Source: Hofstenia miamia
Taxonomy: Eukaryota; Xenacoelomorpha; Acoela
Direction of reading: 5' to 3'
Assembly (NCBI GenBank): GCA_004352715.1
Contig: SCFE01000071.1
Span: forward strand, 881,719-945,718
Length of the DNA stretch: 64,000 bases
Shown one piece after another: positions 35,872 to 45,449 of the stretch. Every line of letters starts with the position of its first letter. The stretch's first letter is position 1. Below the pieces are notes generated by a model, which saw only the letters and a list, made by a program, of their open reading frames with translations, searched no databases and was not told the DNA's origin. The translations under genes and the position numbers were made by a program.

Positions 35872-36352
35872 ACAACAAACAGTAAATATCATTTTGAATA
35901 CAACTATGAATACAACAACGAAATGTATATATGGAATTGGTAGTTATCTCAATTACATTTTCACAATGTGCGATTGGAATTCCATTACATGACGCATTTA
36001 TTTGACCTGTCAAAGACAGTGGTTCCTTTGCCAGGTAATTTTGAACTGCTTCTTTGGTGGATAATTTCCTAGTGCTGGGCTTCATTTCAATCTTTCTGAA
36101 AACAAGTTTGTCGCAAATGATGAGATTAGAAGTGTAGAGGGATTGTATTAGACGGGGCGAGTTTCTGTTCGGTTGCGGTTTCTTGCACTGTCGTGCGCAG
36201 AATGCAATTCTCCAATGACACAGATTGATGGTCGCTCTGTAGCTTAATGAAATCACAGCGTCATCTACTAGGAATGAGATGTACAACTCTGATTCGACAG
36301 TAATATTCTTATCGAATGCCTTAAAATACTTTGGCCGAAGAGATTTTTGCAA
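35870..36352 (-). CDS. Unrecognised 161-codon open frame, possible 3'-terminal exon
   Basis: I do not recognise this protein. The frame opens just after a TGA (36,353-36,355) and has no ATG near its start; the first in-frame methionine is deep inside. If real it is therefore an exon entered through a splice acceptor, not a single-exon gene. It runs 161 codons to TAA at 35,870, which is improbable by chance in DNA this AT-rich. Codon use is mixed and not repeat-like. Visible features are several cysteines (NLCHWRIAFCARQCKK; RCCIHSCIQNDIYC at the end) and a basic middle. There is no obvious membrane segment. The minus strand carries AATAAA (35,866-35,871) overlapping the stop codon, consistent with a last exon and a very short 3' untranslated region. 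It could also be an unrecognised transposon fragment. Confidence 0.35.
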   Translation of the reverse strand: MQKSLRPKYFKAFDKNITVESELYISFLVDDAVISLSYRATINLCHWRIAFCARQCKKPQPNRNSPRLIQSLYTSNLIICDKLVFRKIEMKPSTRKLSTKEAVQNYLAKEPLSLTGQINASCNGIPIAHCENVIEITTNSIYTFRCCIHSCIQNDIYCLL

Positions 36353-38657
36353 TCAATATCGAAAACGAAATTATATTAATCGAGAAATTACACACTTTTG
36401 GCAAATAGGTAGAGAAATGGTAAACTAGATATGGGATGTGAGGTCTACAGGTTTTTGAATTTTGGTTAAGAATGTACTTATACATCTCTTACAAAGTTGG
36501 CTATAAATATAATTGTATAAAACCAATAGCTGTACAAATATACTGAAAATATAGAATTCATTCTCTAAGCGTTTCTAGTGTTTAAAATGATTGACTTTTT
36601 GACATAAGCCATAAAAATGTTTCTCTTATAATTGCAAAGCAAACATCAAAAATAAGTAGTCTCTGAAATTAACTCAAAATTGAAAAGCAATTGTTTCATA
36701 ACCGATAAACGAATTTTCTACCTACAGCAAATAATGCTTTCGGTAAATATGAAAATCTAAAACTGTTTTAGCTTCAAAGGAATTTTTACATATTTCTCGT
36801 GAAAATAACGTAATTGCTTTACATTTTAAAGAAGGATTTACAATTATTTTTAACTTAATAAATTTAGTAATGCACTTTGCTATATATATATATATATATA
36901 TATATATANTGCCTAAAACATTACTCGTTGGGATAGATTGGTTTAAATATTGCAAGAATTATTAAGCCAAATAAAGAAATAGAAAATTTCATACATTGTT
37001 GTGTAAAATGAAAAATCATTTTTCAGATCGGCAAGAATATATCGTTAGTTATTAAAAATTCAGTAAATGTGTAACCTTGATCTTTGACTAAGTCATATAT
37101 TTTAGATTATAAACATGACACATATGCTATATATGTTCTCACTCTATGGTCAGCGCACATGGCTGGACTTTCAGTTGTATACTTTATTTCGTCGCTTGTT
37201 CCATCTCTTCCAGTTGCTCAAATCTTCATTCCGATTATATTTGTGCTGATGATTGTAAGGGATTCTTACTTTTTCTGATACATAATAATAGAGTTTAAAT
37301 CAATGTTAAATTTTATTTTACAACAGCATAAAAATAACGATTTGCAACCTGTCATAAGCCGATTGGTAGTTGACCAAAGCAGGTTTCAAGCCTCCCAATA
37401 CCTACCCTGCCACAAGCAGTTCGACAGGGTTCGGCAGGTATTTTTGTTTTGGTGATTTTAGAAGATAAATTGATTCATACTTAAGGTCATTCTCATTAGA
37501 CTACGGTTACAATACGAGATTGGTAGTAAAAGTTACAAAATCAAATCACGTCACTAATTATCTCGGGTGGTTAGACGTGAGATTTTACCAAACTGTGATA
37601 GATCACGCGTGACCAAACACATATTCCAATCATGGCTTTAATGAATGTAGAAAAAATATGCAAAGTACTTTGGCTAAGCAGCGCAAGATCTAATATAACT
37701 ACAAGATATCAGGGTTGCTGTTTAAGACGTTTTTTCGGAATTTAACAAAAAACACATTTTTCGAAAAAAAACATATTTCTTTGTTTTTCATGTTTCTATG
37801 TTCTCTTGAAATAGAAAACAATAAGTCTTAGGACATAGTTAGAAAAGTATAATTTAAATAATGAAATGCATATATATATATATATATATATATATACTGA
37901 CGCTAGGTGTTATAGGACTTTGCAGGAATCGCACCCCCCTAAGTTTCGTACAAAGCACATGTAAGCAACGCCAGCATACCAACATATCGTGAAGAAATCA
38001 GACAAGTTCATTGAAAATCCTTAGAGTAATTATTTTTTGAATTATTCAAAATTAAAAAATTCATTTCCATAGAAGGATATCAACGACTAATAAATTAATA
38101 GGGTTGGCTTTTCTGGTGGCCAAAAGATGTCTCTATGTTAAGCAATTCACTTAAGTTCGTCTATTTGAGGGGCAGCAAGTGGAAAAAACGAAATTTACCT
38201 GTGTTGCTAGGGTCCGTTGCTGAGCAAAATTTGCTGACTTTAACTCACAAAACTCACTTTTAACAAATATATTTTTTTTGTTTATCATTAAAACTGCATT
38301 TTGATAATTTTTATCAGAATTTGTACTTTGATTTTAATTAGTGAGGGGAGGGGGTTCCACCTTAGGATGATTCATGGGAGAACGAATGAAAAAAACAATG
38401 AACTCTGGGCATCATGATTTGAGAAATGACATTTTTCCCACTTACTTCTTTAAGAGATACATTCACTAGAATGAAGGATTCATGAAAATAATCACGTCAA
38501 TGAAGTAATATGTTGAGTTATCAGAAAGGATTGTAACTAGGAAAACAATATTCTTGTTACTTAATGATAAATGCATGCATTAAGTATCACCAATTTATAA
38601 TACCTATATTAACACAACTAACACTTCCCCACTTGTTGTGTCCAGTTCAAAGGATCT
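36353..38657. other. AT-rich DNA with (TA)n arrays, no recognised gene
   Basis: (TA)n at about 36,881-36,908 (ending at a single N) and 37,869-37,896. A GC-richer patch at 37,345-37,445 has tRNA-like A-box and B-box strings, but with the wrong spacing for a tRNA. Confidence 0.5.
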
Positions 38658-38882
38658 TTTACTGTGTTGACTTTCATTTACACGATTACTAACAAACTGC
38701 ACAATTTCATCAATGTGACCCTTCCAGACTTTGTTTTTATTACTTGCAATTTTGTCACATNNNNNNNNNNNNNNNNNNNTTTACTGTGTTGACTTTCATT
38801 TACACGATTACTAACAAACTGCACATTTTCATCAATGTGACCCTTCCAGACTTTGTTTTTATTACTTGCAATTTTGTCACAT
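38658..38882. other. 19-N gap flanked by a 103-bp direct duplication (assembly artefact)
   Basis: 38,658-38,760 and 38,780-38,882 are the same 103 bases with one difference (CACAATTTCA against CACATTTTCA), immediately either side of the N run. Two overlapping contig ends were probably not merged. Confidence 0.85.
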
Positions 38883-39682
38883 ACATACATTGAATTTCAT
38901 GATGAATGATTTCAAGAAACTTAAAATTGCATAAGATTATTTGTTTATCCAGCTTTACATTAATTCTGACTGCAGCATTTGAAAAAAATTAAAACTCTTT
39001 GGAACTTCAGGTTCCAATCAAAATAATTTAAGAAAATCTTGAGCAAAATAAACTGAAAAAAATCAATTATCAATCTTTTATGCAAATATTCCATATATAA
39101 ATAATGTGTGCAATGAAAAAAAATTTCTTCTACGGCCGAATCGCTGAAGACACTAAAAAGCGAAATTTTTGAAAAACACAATATTGTTGTTTGTAAGAAT
39201 AGGAATTGCTGAAGAAGTTTGAGTAACTACACATTAATTAAATGCCTCGAGAAGATCATTGATAGACAAAAGATTCCTGGTTTTATTAATTATGCTTGAT
39301 ATGTTGTAAGCAGTCTATTTGGAAATTTTGGATGACACATTATAATGGAATGCTGAAACTGCTACAATTTGCAATTAAAATAATAGCCTTGCATTAAAAA
39401 ACTAAAATAAAATACAAAGGGATAATTTTTATAAATATGTTTTATCAAATTTGGGTTTGTGCTTATATTTTAAATTATTTTTGACGTAATTACAACATTA
39501 AGTGGTAAAGTGTTGTGTAAAAAAATTTAAAAATATTTTTGAGGTAATTCAAGTTTTACATTTCTACATTCATTTGACCCATTTGAATTCTGCTATATAA
39601 AAATTCAAAATTCGTTTTTCTTTGAATTTTCTTACATTTAGTGCATGCAGAAATTCGACACAATTTGATTCAAATGAATTAG
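38883..39682. other. AT-rich DNA, no recognised gene
   Basis: Nothing supportable was found. Confidence 0.5.
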
Positions 39683-39930
39683 CTATAGCATTAATAAATT
39701 TATTAGGACAGCAATAGACATATCATCTGCATATTGTATTAATTTGCAATAAGTCGTTCTAAACATATCATTTGAGCAGAGATCTAAAAGAAATGGTTGC
39801 ACAATTGTTGCTAGAGGCATATCGTTGTCAAATGATAACCAATTAGAAAAAGTTGCATTGATTTTAACGCCCAATATCCTGTCTTACTAATAACTTGAAA
39901 TTAACTTTTGCACTTTGAAGAAATTTAGAA
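39683..39930 (-). pseudogene. Reverse transcriptase relic of a LINE (YADD motif)
   Basis: The minus strand reads LISSY, two stops, DRILGVKINATFSNWLSFDN, a degraded motif B (DMPLATIVQPFLLDL, where GVPQGSxLGPLLFLL is usual), then CKLIQYADDMSIAVLI with an intact YADD catalytic motif. The order (SYL-R, VKINGxxSxW, motif B, motif C) is that of Jockey/CR1/RTE-type RTs. Only about 80 residues remain and motif B is destroyed, so this is an old dead fragment. It is not close in sequence to the CR1/Jockey-like elements at 7.5 or 60.2 kb, which suggests a further LINE lineage. Confidence 0.7.
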
Positions 39931-41766
39931 CTGTCGCATAAATTGTACATTCGACTTGACAAGTTTTTCAAACCTGACACTAAACTGATCATCACAAGTT
40001 CTATCCAAAAGAAATTCAAATTTAAATAGAGAATAACATGAAAAAATGTTGCACATGAAAATGTATTTTGAAAAAATTAAATTTGTTGTGATCACTAGTG
40101 CTGAACACGTGAGACTAAGCGGTTTTGATATATATATAGATAAACAAAATAGTTACTAAATTTTGATTGACCGCAAATAGGTATCACATCATGCAATATA
40201 TATAATATAATTAAAAATCAGTTGATTTCCACTCGATTAAGCCAAACCCGATCCGATTTCCTTTCTGAAGTCACCCCCCCCTGTAAAAAAACTTTGATGT
40301 TTTGAAAACCTTTGAAGATTTTGTAAGCAAGTCGTAATTCAAAAAAATATTTCTAAGTTATATAAACCTTCACAAGTCTTGTACAAATGTATTTGAATAA
40401 AAATTGGAACAAGAAAAATCAAATTTCAAAATTGCTGCACCTGTTTAAAACGGTTTTAAAAATTTAAGACATAGAATAGAAACGTAGGAGTAAACGCTAC
40501 TCACAAAACAAGTGTTCTCTTAAATAGACAGTGCTGTTCGAGCTCCTATGAACGTCATAGTATTTGACATTTCTTCAAAGAGGTGGACCTGGATGAATGA
40601 ATATTGTATCTCGTCCATCGACCTGTTGGGCAGTGTGATGCTTCGGCTTCAAAGAGAATTATTAGAAACTTGTGTGTTATGTTTTGTGTAGTTGAACAGA
40701 TGTAATTTTCACGGATATATGTTTTGTAGTACGGATGCATTGTTCAAGAAGAAGTGGGTTGATAGCCCCAAAATACCGAAGAGCCCTGTATTGGTTATTA
40801 AAAAACTTGAACTGATGGACCTTACTTTGTTATTCAATAACTTGTTATTCTTATTTCAGTTTTGATATTTTCTTAGTATCATAAAAACGAGGCAATAACT
40901 TAGTTCTTCGTAAATGACTCAAAGACCAAAATATGGATGCTCAGAAGAGAAAAATGTTGATTTTTTAAAAATATAAATTGATATTTATAAATGAAGTTTA
41001 AAAATTATTATTATTAAATGATCATTTCCTTTTGTAGGATTGTCTGATAATCTCGTATTCGATTTCAACATGATGCTGCTGACTGTCCGGCTATGACTTA
41101 AGTAGGCCGTTCAAGGATGCATCTACAAATATATGTTTTGGGAACTTTGTGAGCTAAAGTATTTATGAATTGAAGGTCAATAAATGTTTCTCTAACTGGA
41201 TTCTTCTCTAAAAAGGTGTTTATTCAACTGGTTGTTTCATTGACCAGACGTTTTAACTAACTAGATGTTTCACATTATTTTGAAGCGAAATGTGCAAATT
41301 GCATGCATTACAACATAATAAAATTTAATCAATGTACATCATAGATGGTCGATGGAAGAGGGTCGGGTCGAGTCAAGGTTCTTCGTCAACCTGAAACTTA
41401 AGAACATATTTCTAAAAATATCTACCTTTTTACCATAAAAAACTGTAAAGTCCAAATGTTATAAAAAAATCACCCTTCAACTATTTCATCACCATGCGTT
41501 AAAAGTTTTTGAGATCTTATAGTAATGGAAGTCACACAAATTAATTATTTGATTACTCAGCCAGCAGTCGCATTATAATTTATATTTCTCAACGTGCCGG
41601 TCGGATCAAGTCTGCAAAGAAGTAGTGTAGGTTGGATCGGGTCGGGAATTTTTACTGAAGAGTTGTACTTATGATGTACATGCATATATCACAGTAAAAA
41701 GCAAATTAGAATTTTTTAAATTCAATTCCATTGTTTAAGCCATTAAAATGATGTGAATTTTTAAAA
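39931..41766. other. AT-rich DNA, no recognised gene
   Basis: Two GGGTCGGGTC strings (near 41,367 and 41,638) resemble a motif in the terminal regions of the short elements downstream, but an element boundary was not found. Confidence 0.45.
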
Positions 41767-41768
41767 TA

Positions 41769-42015
41769 GGGGAGACTGGGGCACAGTAGATCACAAAAAT
41801 TCATAGGGGCACAGTGGATCAGTGATTCGTTGTGCCCTGATCCACTGTTTCACAGAGGGTTATAACTGATTGACAGCCATTTTGAAACCTCTATGGATCC
41901 TAATGACTAGACCTGGCCCTGTCAACAGAAGAGTGACTTTCTCTAGGACATTTGCATTTTTGGAAAATTATTATGATTCAATGTGCCCCTTGATCCACTG
42001 TGCCCCGGTCTCTCC
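41769..42015. mobile_element. 247-bp TA-flanked MITE with reiterated subterminal motif
   Basis: The left end GGGGAGACTGGGGCACAG and the right end, read on the other strand, GGAGAGACCGGGGCACAG form terminal inverted repeats extending through GTGGATCA. TA dinucleotides sit immediately outside both ends (41,767-41,768 and 42,016-42,017), the target duplication of Tc1/mariner-type elements. GGGGCACAGTGGATCA or a close variant occurs at 41,778-41,793, 41,806-41,821 and, inverted, at 41,991-42,006. Its two halves also appear permuted at 41,831-41,847. There is no coding capacity, so it would depend on a transposase made elsewhere. Confidence 0.7.
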
Positions 42016-42271
42016 TACATCTTGCATTGATATATTCTTGTATTTCAATATGACCGATATTACGTCATACAAATACGTTCTTGGTTGAACAATCAGTAAA
42101 CGGTTAGTTTGTGAAACATCTCCTTATCGAAACATTCTTTTATATAAATATCGGTACCGATTAAGGGTGTTGACTAAGAAGTGTTTGAAAAGACACCAAA
42201 TACCTAAAAAAAACCAGCAAATATTGTTGTACTGCAAAGGATATTATATAATAATAAGTTATTAGGAAAAC

Positions 42272-43103
42272 CAGGGATGGACATGGGACAAAAATTTAGG
42301 ACCAACCCCGACCCGACTCGATTCCGTCCAGCACTTTCAAATTAATTGCGATTTTTATAATGTCAAGAATTTTTTTAGTTTCTCTAACAAAATTTGGTAT
42401 AATAGTAGGGGAGGGAAGTATTGGGTCGAAAATCGTTGATGTGCAAGAAAATGGTAAACTGAAGCTAAATCGATCCTAAATATCATGTGTGCTCAAAATA
42501 ATTAAGTTTCGGGTAATTCAAATAAGAATTGCATGTGGCAGCTCCTTTTTTATAGGCTACTCTTACTTTTCCATAAAATACTCATCATAAGTATTTACCA
42601 GGATTCCAATTAGTTCATTTCTAAAAGAAATAGGGGTGATTTCAGTGAGTAACGGCAACATTATGAATAAAACTCAAAGAAAAAATTCAATTGTAATATA
42701 AGAACGATGAATAAATCCATTTTGAGTGTTTGGTTCGACGAAGATAAAAAAAGCTTTGGCACATGCAATTTTGATTTTCAGTGTAAAAAAAACTCAAAAC
42801 GTCGAAGCTACATTATTTTAAAACCAATTAACTTTAGTTTGCCAATTCTTGAAAGATCACCCTTCGTACTTCCCTCCACTAATATTAGATACTTCTAGTC
42901 AAATCTAAACACTGAAATTGAAGATTCTAATTTGAAAATTAGAAAAGTATCTGATACTAATGTAAAATTTCCAAAATTCAAGTAATATTTTAAAACTTTA
43001 TAGTTATAACTTATATAAAATTCAATGTATTTGCATGCACTGTTACGGAATAGTGAGTTTCTTAAATTCGGCCCAAACCCGGTTCGTCTCATGTCCATCT
43101 CTG
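42272..43103. mobile_element. 832-bp hAT-like non-autonomous element with 8-bp target duplication
   Basis: The ends are CAGGGATGGACATGGGAC and, read on the other strand, CAGAGATGGACATGAGAC, an 18-bp terminal inverted repeat with two mismatches that starts CAG. The outside flanks AGGAAAAC (42,264-42,271) and ATGAAAAC (43,104-43,111) agree at 7 of 8 positions, matching the 8-bp duplication of hAT transposition. No transposase is encoded. A second element lies inside it at 42,408-42,879, so the original insert was about 360 bp. Confidence 0.65.
42408..42879. mobile_element. 472-bp TA-flanked MITE nested in the hAT-like element
   Basis: The left end GGGGAGGGAAGTATTGGGT and the right end, on the other strand, GTGGAGGGAAGTACGAAGGG match at the first dozen or so bases. 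TA lies outside both ends (42,406-42,407 and 42,880-42,881). It differs from the MITE at 41,769. No coding capacity was recognised. Confidence 0.5.
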
Positions 43104-44369
43104 ATGAAAACCTCTACTAAGATCTTTAAACGATTTCAGTAAGTACATTACTTCTATTTGACAAAATTTTTAATAAAGCCTTTCCATTAAATATTAGAAT
43201 ATTCTGATTCCTTAGATTATAGGAAAACATTTTAAACATGTATCTCAAATATCGAAAAACATTAGGTACACAGCAGACTAGGGTTAGGGTTAGTTCAGCT
43301 TTTTTATTGTTGCAACCCAGCTGAGGATTAAATTAGTCACAGTTAATTTCAAAAACAATGAAGCAAACTTTTTTCACAAATTCTCTAGCAATGGCAAACG
43401 TCTTTTGCAAATTTCATTAACAAAATCAAATTGAAATCATTACTATTACTAAACATCATTACTATTTTGAAAACTTAATAGCAAGCACCAAAATTGAACA
43501 ATAAAATATATGATTGCCTAAAAGCAATTGTTAGAAAGGACATTCTTAATGTACTCTTTCGGAAATGTCAATATATAATTAAGTTGACCTATAATCGATA
43601 AATAATTCACCGTATGTGTAATTTAATCTCTAATTTACTCGAATCTTTAAATGGGCTCATTTAATTTTATCCATATTGGTGCTAGACCAGAAATTGGAAT
43701 AAGGAGCTCCGGTGCAAATGTTGTACTTTATAACTTCATTGGCTTAGAAGCTTGCTTAAGCCAAAGATTGGGCATTATCTACCCTGGAATATGAATTTTA
43801 ACTGAGTGCATCACCTTAATCGATTTATTATTAACATTAATCTGTTCCGATTGATTGATTAATTAATGGATTAATCGACCATTTTAAAAAGTTGTCAAGG
43901 GAAATCAAAATTTCACGATCATATAAAATTCGCTAATAATAATTTTTATTGCCTTCCATAGAATTTTTTATATTTTGACCGATTAATCGGGGTTTTCATA
44001 AACGTGCGCAAATTGAATTCTTAAATAAAGATATGGCATGAAAAAAACCGAATGAGATTAATTGCAAATAAAAATGAAACCTACACTTTATTGTAAAATA
44101 TATTTGTTAACCCTTAATAGCCCAAATTCTCTAGAAAGAACAAATAGTTTTTCACCATTTTCAAACAATTTCCTTATTAAGAAAATGTAAAATCCTTAAA
44201 CATCGACACATTTGTTAGTGCTTATACTTAAACTTAATATTAAAAATATGCATTAAAGTGTAAAGTATTTGAAAGATTTTTCATTGAACATTCTAAATTT
44301 TAAAATTTATAATAAAATTTCTTCATTCAATAATATTCAGGTAATCAGTAGGTCGGAAGTCCATTGGAG
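43104..44369. other. AT-rich DNA, no recognised gene
   Basis: A TAGGGTTAGGGTTAG string near 43,278 is two telomere-type units, too short to interpret. Confidence 0.45.
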
Positions 44370-44560
44370 GTACAACTAACCTGTTTCTTTTTATGAAGGT
44401 ATGCCTTCCAAACTCATTGAGGCGTTTTATTCTCAAAGTTATAGGTCGCGGTGCTTCAATTGGACAGAAACCGGGTCTTCTTAAAATTGAAAATGAAAAA
44501 TAGGAGATGCTCCTCTTCCTTGCGGTGCTCTATGATTTTGGATATCTATATTAGTTATAA
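44370..44560 (-). repeat. Unclassified dispersed repeat, copy C
   Basis: The plus strand reads CTGTTTCTT, CCAAACTCATTGAGGCG, CAAAGTTATAGGTCGCGG, then AATAGGAGATGCTCCTCTT and GCGGTGCTCTATGATT. These align in order with the reverse complement of copy A (CTGTTTCTTGATATG, CCAAACCCATTGAGGTG, CAAAGTCAGATGTCGCGG, ACAGGAGACTCTCCTTT, TTTGGTGCTTTTAGATT). It is an inverted copy. Confidence 0.6.
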
Positions 44561-45128
44561 GCATTAAAAATTTTAAAATATCATCAAACACTAAAAATTC
44601 CTAAGCTGTTTAAGGTTAAATTTAAACACCAAGTTCAACTAAAATGAATGCTTTATGTGCGTTTTTGCAGGAAGTAATTTTCATAATAATTACTAAAATG
44701 TAGATAATTTCTTCCAATGAAGTTTAATAAAAAATGCATGGCTCTGCTTAAATCCTTTCGAAATTCATACGTTTGCTTTCACTTATATAAATGTGATTAA
44801 TTTAACTCATAAATATTCTTTTTAGGAAGCAATATTATATTTTACTTTAATTCGAAGGTCTTCTACTAAATATATAAATATTACTCAAGAGAATCAATTT
44901 CTATCAACGAACTTACTATATTTAATGCAAAACGCAAATTATAAAAGGACTTTTAACCAAAAAGATTCAGTCATTGCATTAAAAAAGAGTAAATCTACGA
45001 ATAGAGGATATGTTAATAGGAAACCCGCTTTAGACCCAATTGTAAGATCGAAACAAGATTTAATGTTGATATTTGGAGTTTGATTTACTGAGAAATTCAT
45101 CACAAAGCCGTCTATCAGTATACTAGCG

Positions 45129-45449
45129 CAGGTTTATAGTGACCCGACCCATGGGTCAGACAGTCAGCTTTTGACCGAATTTGTGTTTGCAAATGTTTGA
45201 CAAAACTAACATGAAGCAATGACATTTACATCAATTTAAGAGTGCGTTTCATATTGCATAATAGATTGTATAGGTACTAAATGGAAATGCATGGTTAGTT
45301 TTCCACTAATATTTTAGGGAAATCTTTCAAACGAATACATTTTTCTCTGATCCATTAATTTTCAAATTTTTGACCCATGAATTGACCTGACCAGACCCAA
45401 CGTTTCTTTGACCCAATCCGTGGGTCGGGTCGACACGTTTGCCACCCTG
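45129..45449. mobile_element. Possible short hAT-like inverted-repeat element
   Basis: The left end CAGGTTTATAGTGACCCGAC and the right end, on the other strand, CAGGGTGGCAAACGTGTCG with ACCCGACCCACGG following, share the ACCCGACCCA[TC]GG core. Flanking 8-mers do not match, so insertion by hAT is not demonstrated. Confidence 0.35.

Noticed and set aside
37345-37445. tRNA-like A-box and B-box strings (GATTGGTAGTTGACC, GGTTTCAAGCC)
   Set aside because: Spacing between the boxes is far too short for a tRNA or an intact tRNA-derived SINE, and no cloverleaf can be drawn.
43270-43300. TAGGGTTAGGGTTAG, telomere-like repeat
   Set aside because: Only about two units; expected by chance or as a trivial interstitial trace. 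It says nothing beyond compatibility with animal TTAGGG telomeres.
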